The translations under genes and the position numbers were made by a program. The notes under the pieces are model-generated. The model searched no databases. It saw only the letters and a program-made list of their open reading frames with translations, and was not told where the DNA came from. 18,103 nt of DNA from an uncultured bacterium (GTDB lineage: Bacteria > Spirochaetota > Spirochaetia > Sphaerochaetales > Sphaerochaetaceae), in the NCBI GenBank assembly GCA_905215015.1, contig CAJMOS010000060.1:1-18103 (forward strand). Reading direction: 5' to 3'. The number at the start of each line of letters is the position of its first letter. The first letter of the stretch is position 1. Shown here one piece after another: positions 7,239 to 14,736 of the stretch.

Positions 7239-8393
7239 CTATGAATTGAGAAACGAAATGAAAGACCCGAGGTCGTCCCCCACCAGCGGCCTGAGCCATT
7301 TGGTGAAGGCGTCGCTCACGTCGTAATGCCTACCATCCAGATATTCCCCGGGAAGCGTCTTCGCCTGGAGGACGGCGTCCTCGATGGGAATCAGGTCGAT
7401 GCTTGTCCGGTAGGGCTCGGTGGAGAGCCGGGTAATCGTGCTCATCCACCCGCTTTTGCCCTCGAGAAGCGCCTGTACCGATGCCCGTCCGCAGCCGATT
7501 GCCTCCTTTCGGTCGACATCGCTTGCCCAGCGCACCGAGGCGCGGCCGAGGATGCCTGGCTTCTCGCTGCGGCTCTTGATGCCAAGCCGACGGGTAATCA
7601 GCTGGGAAAGGTGGGCGGAAACGTCTCCGAAGTAGACGCTTCGTCCACTCTGGAAAACCGGTTCGACAATCGGCTTGCCGTCCGCATAGCGCAGTCCCTC
7701 GCTGGCGACGACTACCACGCCCTTCTTCTCGTCATACAAGTCCTGCACGCGGCTGAGGAAACGATCTTCCTCGAAAGGGGTCTCCGGACAGAGAATCATA
7801 TCGGGCCCATCGCCCCTCTCGGTCCGCGCCAAAGCGCTGCTGGCGGTGATCCATCCTGCATCCCGCCCGAAGGCTTCGATGACGACGACATGGATGGCGA
7901 GACCCTTCACATCCTGGTCGACCTCGCGGACCGAGCCGGCAAGGTAGCGCGCCGCCGAGCCGTAGCCGGGGGCATGGTCGGTTCCCGAAAGGTCGTTGTC
8001 CATCGTCTTGGGAATGCCGTCCACCAGGATTCCGCAGGCCTCTCCCGCTTTCGCCAGCTTGCGCGTCGTGTCCATCGTCCCGTTTCCTCCTGTCAGGAGG
8101 ATGTCGGTCACCCCCATGTTCCGGAACGTGTCGACAAGCTTCGCATAGCCTTCCTCGTCAATCGGGGTCCTTCCCGTGCCGATTGCCGAGCCCGGGGTGT
8201 AGGGCAGCAAGGCCAGCTTGGCCTCGGGTATTTCGGTCAGGTCGATGAAGGAACCGCTGGCGATTCCTCTCCGGCAGGCGAGAATCCGGCCGAAGACGCC
8301 GCATTCGCGGGCTTTCTCGATCGCCCCGTAAAGCGAGGCGTTGATGACGGCGGTCGGGCCCCCGCCGTGGGCGATCAGGAGCGTGCGTTGCAT
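7239..8393 (-). CDS. pfk: 6-phosphofructokinase (PfkA superfamily, mixed ATP/PPi signature)
   Basis: The start is taken at 8393 (384 residues), where ATG follows AAGGAGG at 8 nt; longer frames starting further upstream would read through the lacI end. Motifs in order are HGGGPTAVINASL (9-21), GSAIGTGR (68-75), TGGNGTMD (101-108), the catalytic GIPKTMDND with Lys129 and Asp132, GYGSAARY (143-150) and EAFGRDAGWITA (173-184). At the donor site it has Gly105 (ATP-type, E. coli Gly104) but Lys129 (E. coli Gly124, the PPi-type residue), and Asn104 in place of the Mg-binding Asp103. Phosphoryl donor is therefore uncertain. It would phosphorylate fructose 6-phosphate, or another ketohexose phosphate, at C1. 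The first 19 nt overlap the end of lacI, so the two are transcribed together. Confidence 0.88.
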   Translation of the reverse strand: MQRTLLIAHGGGPTAVINASLYGAIEKARECGVFGRILACRRGIASGSFIDLTEIPEAKLALLPYTPGSAIGTGRTPIDEEGYAKLVDTFRNMGVTDILLTGGNGTMDTTRKLAKAGEACGILVDGIPKTMDNDLSGTDHAPGYGSAARYLAGSVREVDQDVKGLAIHVVVIEAFGRDAGWITASSALARTERGDGPDMILCPETPFEEDRFLSRVQDLYDEKKGVVVVASEGLRYADGKPIVEPVFQSGRSVYFGDVSAHLSQLITRRLGIKSRSEKPGILGRASVRWASDVDRKEAIGCGRASVQALLEGKSGWMSTITRLSTEPYRTSIDLIPIEDAVLQAKTLPGEYLDGRHYDVSDAFTKWLRPLVGDDLGSFISFLNS

Positions 8394-9409
8394 TGAGATG
8401 CCTCCTTGGTGCTTTCCCGTTCGATCAGAGTGAAGGGAAGGGTGACGGTAATCGGCCAAGACCGGTGGTTTTCAATCGCGTCGAGCAAAAGCTGCAGGGC
8501 ATACCGCCCGATTTCCCTCTTGGGCATGTCCACTGTGCTCAGGGAAGGAGAAAGATAGGCCGAGTCAGGAATATTGTCATAGCCGAACAACGAGATGTCT
8601 CCGGGGACAGAAAGCCCTTGTTTTGCGAGCGCTCTGGTCACTCCGATTGCCAGGTTGTCGTTGCCGCAGATGATGGCGGTGGGTTTCGCGCCGGTCTCGA
8701 GCAACTGCATCGTCGCCCTGTACCCGTCGCTCGCCTCCAGATAGGAGTCGGCGACCAACCGTTTGTCCAACGGGATCCCGTGAGAGGCCAGCGCCTCGGC
8801 ATAGGTCTGGTACCGGTACTCATTGACCAATGCGCCGTTCTGGTCGGTCGGACCGATGTAGGCGATCTTCCTGTGGCCTAGCGCGACCAGACGGTCGGTG
8901 ACCGCCTTGATGCCGAAGCGGATGTCGCTGACCACGTTGTCGATACCTTCGATCTGGTTCAGTCCGGCATAGACGAGATGGGGAATCTGCTTCTTCAGGG
9001 TTGTGATGGTCTCCTTGGTGATGCGTCCCAGCAGGATCGCGCCGTCCAAGGGAGAGGAAGAGAGATCGGTCGCTTGTATGGTGAGGTTCAGCGTGACGAA
9101 GGAAAGGTCGTAACGGCCTGCCAGTTTCTTCACCCCATCGACCAGACCGTCATGTAGCTCCGAGAAAAAGGGGCTTGCGATGCTCTCATGGTCGGATGCG
9201 AAGACGCAGGCGATGCGGTAACTGGGCCGCTCGATGCTCTGATAGGCATTGATCTTCTGGGAAACGTAGCCAAGGGAACGGGCACATTCGATGATCTTGC
9301 GCTGGGTCTCGGTGGGGTGCGTCAGGTCCGGACCTTGGTTCAGGACCCTGCTGACCGTGGAAATGGAGACGCCTGCTTGGCTCGCGATATCTTTCAGAGT
9401 GATGTCCAT
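8375..9409 (-). CDS. LacI-family transcriptional regulator
   Basis: This is a 344-residue protein with an N-terminal helix-turn-helix of LacI type: ITLKDIASQAGVSISTVSRVLN at residues 3-24, then the hinge region around 50-62. The rest is a periplasmic-binding-protein-like effector domain, with PLDGAILLGR near 119, GHRKIAYIGP near 184, TAIICGNDNLAIG near 255 and the common GDISLFGYDN near 280. It is first in the operon, with GAGGAG ahead of its ATG, and its end overlaps pfk by 19 nt. It most likely represses the operon and itself, and perhaps the divergent pgi, in response to a sugar phosphate or free sugar. A 16-bp near-palindrome lies 15 bp before its start codon. Effector unknown. Confidence 0.93.
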   Translation of the reverse strand: MDITLKDIASQAGVSISTVSRVLNQGPDLTHPTETQRKIIECARSLGYVSQKINAYQSIERPSYRIACVFASDHESIASPFFSELHDGLVDGVKKLAGRYDLSFVTLNLTIQATDLSSSPLDGAILLGRITKETITTLKKQIPHLVYAGLNQIEGIDNVVSDIRFGIKAVTDRLVALGHRKIAYIGPTDQNGALVNEYRYQTYAEALASHGIPLDKRLVADSYLEASDGYRATMQLLETGAKPTAIICGNDNLAIGVTRALAKQGLSVPGDISLFGYDNIPDSAYLSPSLSTVDMPKREIGRYALQLLLDAIENHRSWPITVTLPFTLIERESTKEASQCNARS

Positions 9410-9423
9410 GGAGACTCCTCGCC

Positions 9424-9439
9424 TGTAGTATACGCTACA
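9424..9439. promoter_or_regulatory. Candidate operator for the LacI-family regulator
   Basis: TGTAGTATACGCTACA is a 16-bp near-palindrome: arms TGTAG/CTACA are exact and six of eight pairs match. It sits between the proposed -10 box and the start codon of lacI, over the predicted transcription start. Size and position fit a LacI-family operator; binding is inferred. Confidence 0.5.
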
Positions 9440-9467
9440 TTTTACATTTGCAAAGGAATTTTTTCAC
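9439..9467 (-). promoter_or_regulatory. Possible promoter of the lacI-pfk-nag operon
   Basis: On the minus strand GTGAAA (9467-9462) and TAAAAT (9444-9439) are 17 bp apart, placing the start near 9432 inside the candidate operator. The -35 match is mediocre. An alternative -10 TATACT lies at 9432-9427, but would start transcription almost at the ribosome binding site. Confidence 0.4.
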
Positions 9468-9508
9468 AAACATGCAAATAATTTCAAGTTTGTTGGAGAA
9501 AAAGCCGA

Positions 9509-9524
9509 ATATATTGCAATATAT
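9509..9524. promoter_or_regulatory. Perfect 16-bp palindrome in the lacI-pgi intergenic region
   Basis: ATATATTGCAATATAT is exactly self-complementary and is flanked by CCG and CGG (offset by one base). A second pairing, CCGAAT at 9505-9510 with ATTCGG at 9533-9538, overlaps it. It lies about 70 bp upstream of the pgi -35 box and about 100 bp from the lacI start, in the AT-rich middle of the divergent region. It could be a second regulatory site; AT-rich palindromes are also more likely by chance. Confidence 0.45.
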
Positions 9525-9579
9525 CGGTAATCATTCGGAATTTTTAGACGGAGTGGAGAAATCGAATGCAAAAATTTTC

Positions 9580-9608
9580 TTGACAGCCGACAGGATTGTC
9601 ATAAAGAT
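9580..9608 (+). promoter_or_regulatory. Probable promoter of pgi
   Basis: An exact TTGACA -35 box at 9580-9585 is followed after 16 or 17 bp by a weak -10 (TAAAGA at 9602-9607 or AAAGAT at 9603-9608). The leader would be only about 14 nt, just enough for the GGAGG at 9618-9622 before the ATG at 9628. Confidence 0.5.
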
Positions 9609-9627
9609 ACGGCTGACGGAGGACGCC

Positions 9628-10899
9628 ATGCGCAAGCAGATTTCATTCACGATCGTCGACCATTCTTCCACCCTCTGCGAGGACGAGGTGGCAAGGGCGT
9701 GCAGGGAGCGGCAAGTCCTGTTGGAACGGGTACTTGCGGGAGAGAAACGGTACGAGGGGGTGCTCGGCTGGTACCATCCCGAGCTGTTCGCCAGTGACGG
9801 CCGGATAGACCGGATTCTTCGTCTTTCCCGCGACTTGCGGGAAAAGGTGGATACCCTGGTGGTCATCGGCATCGGGGGTTCCAACCAAGGGGCGAGGGGA
9901 GCCATCGAGGCGCTCAAGCCTGAGGGAGGCATTCCCATTGTCTGGGCGGGCAACACCCTGTCTTCCTTCGAGAGTGCCCGCACGCTCGCCGCTCTTGAGG
10001 GGCATACCTTCGCCATCGACGTGATTGCCAAGAACTTCGAGACCTTGGAGCCCGGACTTGCCTTCCGCCTGTTCCGTGGCGAGCTGGAACGCCGCTATGG
10101 GGCCGGCGCGAGCCGGTACATCTACGTGACCGGCACTCCCGGCTCCCATCTGGAGGAGCTGGCCGGAACGCAGGGATATACCTTCCTTGAATTCCCCGCT
10201 CCTGTGGGAGGGCGGTATTCGATGTTCACTGATGTCGGGTTGCTTCCGATGGCCGCGAGCGGGATTGACGTGCGGGCGATGGCCGAGGGGGCAAGAGAGA
10301 TGGCCGGTTGGCTGCAGGGCGACCACAGCCCGGACAACCTTGCCCTTCGGTACGCGGTGGCACGCAACCTGCTTTCACGGCGAGGCTTCGAACTGGAGAT
10401 GCTGACCTTCTTCGAGCCCCGTTTCGACTACTTTGCCCGATGGTGGCGGCAGTTGCTCGCCGAGAGCGAGGGAAAGGAAGGAAAGGGGCTTTTCCCTGTC
10501 GCTTCCAGCGACTCTGAAGACTTGCACTCGATCGGCCAATACGTTCAGGAAGGAAAGAAGATCCTTTTCGAGACGTTCCTGCGCCTTGGCGCGTGCGGCG
10601 GTCCAGAGCTCCGGTTGGCTTCCGATGGGGTGGACGACCGGTTTGGGTATTTGGACGGGAAGACCGTCAGCGAGGTGAACAAGGCGAGCGAGGCGGCGAC
10701 ACTGAAAGCCCACAGTGCGAAATTCCCGTGCCTGGTCTTTGATGTGCCTGCCTTGGATGCCTACCAGTACGGGGCACTTTCCTATTTCTTCCTTTTCTCC
10801 ACCTACCTTTCCGGTTCGATACTCGGCATCAATCCCTTCGACCAGGAAGGCGTGGAAGCGTACAAGCACTGGATGTTCCAAGCGCTTGGCAAGTGTTAG
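9628..10899 (+). CDS. pgi: Glucose-6-phosphate isomerase
   Basis: The start is set at the ATG at 9628 (423 residues), which has GGAGG 5 nt upstream. In-frame ATGs further upstream would add 60 AT-rich codons with no family similarity and would run through the promoter. Family signatures are all present: VVIGIGGSNQGARGAIEAL at about 78-96, TGTPGSHLEEL in the middle, GGRYSMFTDVGLLPMAASGID (the first PGI signature region), SIGQYVQEGKK, and GINPFDQEGVEAYK near the C-terminus. It interconverts glucose 6-phosphate and fructose 6-phosphate and is of the shorter bacterial type, somewhat below the usual 450 residues. It is divergent from the amino-sugar operon, whose product fructose 6-phosphate it could send towards glucose 6-phosphate. 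The stop overlaps the convergent response regulator stop by 4 bp. Confidence 0.95.
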   Translation: MRKQISFTIVDHSSTLCEDEVARACRERQVLLERVLAGEKRYEGVLGWYHPELFASDGRIDRILRLSRDLREKVDTLVVIGIGGSNQGARGAIEALKPEGGIPIVWAGNTLSSFESARTLAALEGHTFAIDVIAKNFETLEPGLAFRLFRGELERRYGAGASRYIYVTGTPGSHLEELAGTQGYTFLEFPAPVGGRYSMFTDVGLLPMAASGIDVRAMAEGAREMAGWLQGDHSPDNLALRYAVARNLLSRRGFELEMLTFFEPRFDYFARWWRQLLAESEGKEGKGLFPVASSDSEDLHSIGQYVQEGKKILFETFLRLGACGGPELRLASDGVDDRFGYLDGKTVSEVNKASEAATLKAHSAKFPCLVFDVPALDAYQYGALSYFFLFSTYLSGSILGINPFDQEGVEAYKHWMFQALGKC

Positions 10900-11570
10900 A
10901 ACAGGTCGCCCAGCCCGAGTTGCTCGATCAGACGGACCACTTCGGTCGTCCGCTTGCATTGGAATTTGACCAGCAGGCTGTGGATCTGGGTCTTGATGGT
11001 TACCACCTCGACATGGCGTTCCTCGGCAATCTGCTTGACCTTGTAGCCGTCCAGCAGGTAGCGGACCAGTTCCCGTTCTGTCGGGGTGAGGGTGCCGGTC
11101 TTGGTGATGAACCAGACCAGGCCCTGCTCGCTCTTGTGCAGCCGCTTGTACTCCCGCATGACGATTCCTTGGATCTTGGCATCCAGGTTCTGCGTTCCGT
11201 CCCTTACCCCCCTCAGGTGCTCGAGCATATGGGTGTCCGTACATCCTTTGACCAGGTAGTCGACCGCACCGGTCGCCATCGAGGTGATGATGGTCTGCTC
11301 GGTCTCGTGCGCAGTCAGGTAGACCACCTTGACCTGCGGGTGCCGGGAAAGGATTGTCTCGGTTGCCCGGATGCCTGCGGTGGCGTCCTCCATCTCGATG
11401 TCCATCAGGATGATGTCGACGGGAATCGCGTCGCAGATGGCGGTTGCTTCCGCCCCGCTGGAGACCTTGGCCGCAATGGTGAACGAAGGATCGCTGGAGA
11501 CGACGGACGCATAGTGCTCCCTGAGGATTTCCATGTCCTCGGCAATCAGGACGGCGCTTTTCTTACACAC
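10896..11570 (-). CDS. NarL/LuxR-type response regulator
   Basis: This is a 224-residue two-domain regulator. The receiver domain has the acidic pair Glu11-Asp12, the phospho-acceptor Asp57 in ILMDIEM, the conserved Thr in VYLTAHE and Lys in DYLVKG. The C-terminal LuxR-type helix-turn-helix begins with LTPTERELVRYLLDG and continues with VKQIAEERHVEVVTIKTQI, the GerE-like recognition helix. It is encoded directly after the histidine kinase with an 8-bp overlap, so the two form a cognate pair. Targets are unknown; the ABC importer divergent from the kinase is the nearest candidate. It converges on pgi with a 4-bp overlap and no visible terminator between them. Confidence 0.94.
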   Translation of the reverse strand: MCKKSAVLIAEDMEILREHYASVVSSDPSFTIAAKVSSGAEATAICDAIPVDIILMDIEMEDATAGIRATETILSRHPQVKVVYLTAHETEQTIITSMATGAVDYLVKGCTDTHMLEHLRGVRDGTQNLDAKIQGIVMREYKRLHKSEQGLVWFITKTGTLTPTERELVRYLLDGYKVKQIAEERHVEVVTIKTQIHSLLVKFQCKRTTEVVRLIEQLGLGDLF

Positions 11571-13047
11571 GGGCTTTCCTCCTTGCGATAGGCAACAGGA
11601 TCAGGAACGAGGTCCCCTTGGGGGAAGATTCGAACCGGATGCTTCCCAGATGGTTCTTGATGACTTGATGGGTGAAGTACATGCCGAAGCCCCAGTTGGT
11701 GGCGCTGTTCTTGCTGGAGTAGAAGGGTTCGTAGATGTGCTTGCCGACCTTTTTCGGGATTCCGTTTCCGTTGTCGGAGATGGTCACCGATACCCACAGG
11801 CGTTCTTGGAACAGCCTGACGGCCACCGGGGTGGTCCGTCCCGCCTGCAGGGTCGCCTCCCATCCGTTTTCCATGATGTTGGCGAAGGCTTCGGAAAGGT
11901 ATTCCTTGTCGGCCAGAATCTGCCCGGTTCGGCTGGCCAGCCGAACCTCGACCAGTCCTTGGGGATACTTCGCCAGGAATTTCTCCCGCGCCAGCCCGAT
12001 GACCGGCTCGATCGACATGGGCACCAGATGGATGGTGCCTTGGCGGCTGAAGGCGTAGAGCTTCTCGATGCGTTGCAGCATCAGCTGGTTGTTCGCCTGG
12101 AGCGAGGAGACCAGGGCCTTCTGCGAGGGAACGTTCTGCTCGGCGATTTTCTCGATTACGATTTGGTTTGCCAGAAGCTGGTTCTTCAGGCCGTGGGTGA
12201 AGATGTTGATGCCGGGCTGCATCTCGTTGCCCTTCCGCTCGAGCAGCGCCTGCTCGTGCTGTTCGTTCCAGGTGATGTGGGCGGTGCTGACCAGGCTGAG
12301 AAGGCTGATGATGCAGGATAGGGCGGTGACCACCCAGACGAGGCTGTAGAGCATCGGACGGAAACCCTTGTTCAGATACCAGAGGCCGAGCATCCACATG
12401 TAGTCGTTGCGGTAGAACAGGTAGATTTGCGCCGGGTCCTGCTTGCAGTATATGGCGTACAGCAGGGTGGTGCTGGCATAGAAGGCGAGGTTCTGCAGGA
12501 AACGGCTCCGGAAGAACCGGACGGTGATGGAGAAGGTTTCTTTCAGCAGGCAGGCCCAGCCGATGAGCAGGTATGCGATGATCCAAGAATAGGAAAGGGT
12601 GACGCTGAGTCGCAAACGGGCTTCGCTTGGTTCGATGAGGGCCTCGAAGACCGAAGGGATATAGAGGACCAGCGAGACGAGGGGCAGGATGGAAGCGGCG
12701 AGGTAGTACCACTTCAGGTGTTCTGTCGGGATGAAATTCGAGGCGTGCAGGGCGACCAGCATGAACAGGAAGGGAAAGAGGTACCTGCCGACGGCGACGG
12801 TGTAGCCCAGTTGTCCGAGGGTGAGCCTGAGGTATTGGAGTTTTCGGTAGATGGCGGTACCGCCATAGAGGATCGGGATGAACTCCTTGCCATAGCCGCC
12901 TTTTTTGGAAATGTAGGTGAGGATGCCGAACCAGAAGATGCCGAGGGAAAGGGTGAAGAGCATGCGCAGCAGCTCACCGGTATCGCGTTTGCATGCATAC
13001 AGCGAGATCGTGTAGAGCGTTATCACCGCGAGCAGCGCGAGCAACAT
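11563..13047 (-). CDS. Membrane-bound sensor histidine kinase
   Basis: This is a 494-residue kinase. The N-terminal half holds roughly seven hydrophobic segments (about 2-18, 28-46, 84-101, 113-131, 150-168, 186-200 and 234-254) with only short loops, so the sensor is probably within the membrane rather than a periplasmic domain. The cytoplasmic part has a candidate phospho-acceptor His285 in FTHGLKNQL, an N box (EAFANIMENGWEAT, 386-399), a G1 box DNGNGIP (425-431), an F box YEPFYSS (439-445) and a G2 box WGFGMYF. The HGLKN-type H box differs from the classical HELRTP and places it among the atypical kinases often paired with NarL-type regulators. The signal is unknown. GGAGG lies 10 nt before the ATG. 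Confidence 0.92.
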   Translation of the reverse strand: MLLALLAVITLYTISLYACKRDTGELLRMLFTLSLGIFWFGILTYISKKGGYGKEFIPILYGGTAIYRKLQYLRLTLGQLGYTVAVGRYLFPFLFMLVALHASNFIPTEHLKWYYLAASILPLVSLVLYIPSVFEALIEPSEARLRLSVTLSYSWIIAYLLIGWACLLKETFSITVRFFRSRFLQNLAFYASTTLLYAIYCKQDPAQIYLFYRNDYMWMLGLWYLNKGFRPMLYSLVWVVTALSCIISLLSLVSTAHITWNEQHEQALLERKGNEMQPGINIFTHGLKNQLLANQIVIEKIAEQNVPSQKALVSSLQANNQLMLQRIEKLYAFSRQGTIHLVPMSIEPVIGLAREKFLAKYPQGLVEVRLASRTGQILADKEYLSEAFANIMENGWEATLQAGRTTPVAVRLFQERLWVSVTISDNGNGIPKKVGKHIYEPFYSSKNSATNWGFGMYFTHQVIKNHLGSIRFESSPKGTSFLILLPIARRKARV

Positions 13048-13170
13048 CTTCCTGGCTCCTCCTTTTTCCTCACAGTATACGGCTTTTGTACAGGAAAAGG
13101 GTATGAAGAAATTTCAGACTTTGCAGTTCGCCAATCAATGAGAAAATGAGACCACAAGGATGGCTAACAA
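13048..13170. other. Divergent control region between kinase and ABC importer
   Basis: These 123 bp must hold promoters in both directions. For the kinase a good -10 TATACT lies on the minus strand at 13079-13074, without a good -35 box. For the importer I see only weak matches (TTGCAG at 13121 with an A-rich -10 near 13144) and a ribosome binding site AAGGAT near 13156-13161. No clear operator or riboswitch is visible. Confidence 0.3.
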
Positions 13171-13947
13171 ATGAAAAAAGGATTGTCTGCAAAGACGATG
13201 AAATGGGTTTGGCTCCTGATTTCAGTGGCTTCCGCCATCGTGCTTTGGACCATACTCTCCGTGCTTCCTAGCACCTCCCGGAGCTTCCCGAACATCGTCA
13301 AGACCTTCTCGCAGGTCAAGGTGATGATCGAGCGCAAGGTGTTGTTCAAGGATATCACCTCCTCTCTGATCAGTGTCATCAGCGGATACGCGCTGGGCTT
13401 CGTCATCGCGCTGCCCATCGCCATACTGATGGCGTGGTACCGGCCTTTCCGCTACATCGTGGAGCCGTGGATCAACTTCATCCGGAACATTCCGCCTCTG
13501 GCCTATGTCCCGCTGATCGTGATCGCCGCGGGTGTCGGGCGGAAACCGCAGATCATCGTCATCACCCTGGCAACCTTCCTGACCATGTGCATCACGATGT
13601 ACCAGGGCATCATCAATATCGACGAGACGCTGATCAAGGCAGCCAAGATTCTTGGAGCCTCAGACCGGCAGATTTTCTTCCGGGTGCTTGCCCCTGCTTC
13701 GCTGCCCTTCATCATGACGGCCATCAGGCTCGGCTCCTCGGTCGCGCTCACCACGCTGATCGCCGCCGAATCGACCGGGGCGTTCGCCGGTCTGGGCATG
13801 AGGATCCGCTCGTTGAACAACAACTTCGAGACCGCCCCCATGTTGCTGTACATCATCATCATCGGTTGCATCGGTGTGATTGTCGAAAAAATAATCAAGT
13901 TCATGGAACAGAGGCTGACAGGATGGCAGGAGAAGCGCGAAATATAA
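13171..13947 (+). CDS. ABC importer permease, SsuC/TauC (NitT/TauT) type
   Basis: This 258-residue inner-membrane protein has about six hydrophobic segments (near 12-32, 63-88, 105-125, 127-145, 190-212 and 220-242). The cytoplasmic coupling (EAA) motif reads AAKILGASDRQIFFRVLAPASLPFI, roughly residues 155-180, and is typical of the BPD_transp_1 permeases of the sulfonate/nitrate/taurine importers. It starts the three-gene importer operon and overlaps the ATPase gene by 25 bp. A homodimer of this permease with two ATPases is expected. The transported compound is not evident from the permease. Confidence 0.92.
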   Translation: MKKGLSAKTMKWVWLLISVASAIVLWTILSVLPSTSRSFPNIVKTFSQVKVMIERKVLFKDITSSLISVISGYALGFVIALPIAILMAWYRPFRYIVEPWINFIRNIPPLAYVPLIVIAAGVGRKPQIIVITLATFLTMCITMYQGIINIDETLIKAAKILGASDRQIFFRVLAPASLPFIMTAIRLGSSVALTTLIAAESTGAFAGLGMRIRSLNNNFETAPMLLYIIIIGCIGVIVEKIIKFMEQRLTGWQEKREI

Positions 13948-14714
13948 AACTCTCGATCCAGAATGTGAAGAAGACCTACATGGGTCGCAGCGGCGAGGTC
14001 GTCGCTCTGAACGGGGTCTCGCTGGATATCGCGGAGAACGAGTTCATTACGGTTGTCGGCCCTTCCGGGTGTGGCAAGTCGACCCTTCTGAACATCATCG
14101 CGGGATTGCTTGACGCCACGAGCGGCAAGGTCCTGTGCGACGGAAAGGAGGTCAAGGGTACCGGTCCGGAACGCGGTGTCGTCTTCCAGCAGTACGCGTT
14201 GTTCCCCTGGCTTACCGTAGAGAAAAATGTCCGCTTCCCGCTGGATATGAAAGGAATCAAGGGAGCCGAGGCTGACGCGATTGTCGACAAGTATATCCAC
14301 ATGGTGGGTCTGGAGCACTTCCGCAGCCACTATCCGAAAGAGTTGTCCGGTGGCATGAAGCAGCGGGTCGCCATCGCCAGGGCCTACGCGGGAAACCCCG
14401 AGGTGCTCCTGATGGACGAGCCTTTCGGGGCTCTGGACGCGCAGACCAGGACCCAGCTGCAGCAGGAGTTGCTGGACATGTGGGAGAAGGAGCGCAAGAC
14501 CTGCTTCTTCATCACCCATGATGTCGACGAGGCTTTGATCCTTGGCCAGCGGGTGGTGATCATGAGCGCCCGCCCCGGTCGCATCAAGAGCATCCTTCCT
14601 GTGGATATTCCCTATCCACGCGACCAAAGGACCAAGATGAGCGGACGGTACCTTGAGTTGAAAAACCACATCTGGGAACAGGTGTATCAGGAATATCTTG
14701 AAGTACGCAAGTAG
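13923..14714 (+). CDS. ABC importer ATPase, SsuB/TauB type
   Basis: This is a 263-residue nucleotide-binding protein. Walker A is GPSGCGKST at about 46-54, the Q-loop is FQQYALFPWLTV at about 88-99, the ABC signature is LSGGMKQR (141-148), Walker B with the catalytic Glu is VLLMDEPFGALD (161-172), and the switch His199 is in FITHDVDEA. The FPWLTV after the Q-loop is characteristic of the sulfonate/taurine/nitrate group. The ATG at 13923 lies within the permease end, with AGAGG about 8 nt upstream; a longer frame further upstream is only the shifted reading of the permease. It energises import with the neighbouring permease and binding protein. Confidence 0.94.
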   Translation: MAGEARNIKLSIQNVKKTYMGRSGEVVALNGVSLDIAENEFITVVGPSGCGKSTLLNIIAGLLDATSGKVLCDGKEVKGTGPERGVVFQQYALFPWLTVEKNVRFPLDMKGIKGAEADAIVDKYIHMVGLEHFRSHYPKELSGGMKQRVAIARAYAGNPEVLLMDEPFGALDAQTRTQLQQELLDMWEKERKTCFFITHDVDEALILGQRVVIMSARPGRIKSILPVDIPYPRDQRTKMSGRYLELKNHIWEQVYQEYLEVRK

Positions 14715-14736
14715 TGAAAAAGCTAAGGAGGATTTT

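Noticed and set aside
8394..8459. N-terminal extension of pfk by 22 codons
   Set aside because: It would read out of frame through the end of lacI; the glycine-rich start motif of the family begins right after the ATG at 8393, which has AAGGAGG.
9448..9627. N-terminal extension of pgi by 60 codons
   Set aside because: This AT-rich segment contains the palindromes and the TTGACA box and has no PGI similarity; the ATG at 9628 has a good ribosome binding site.
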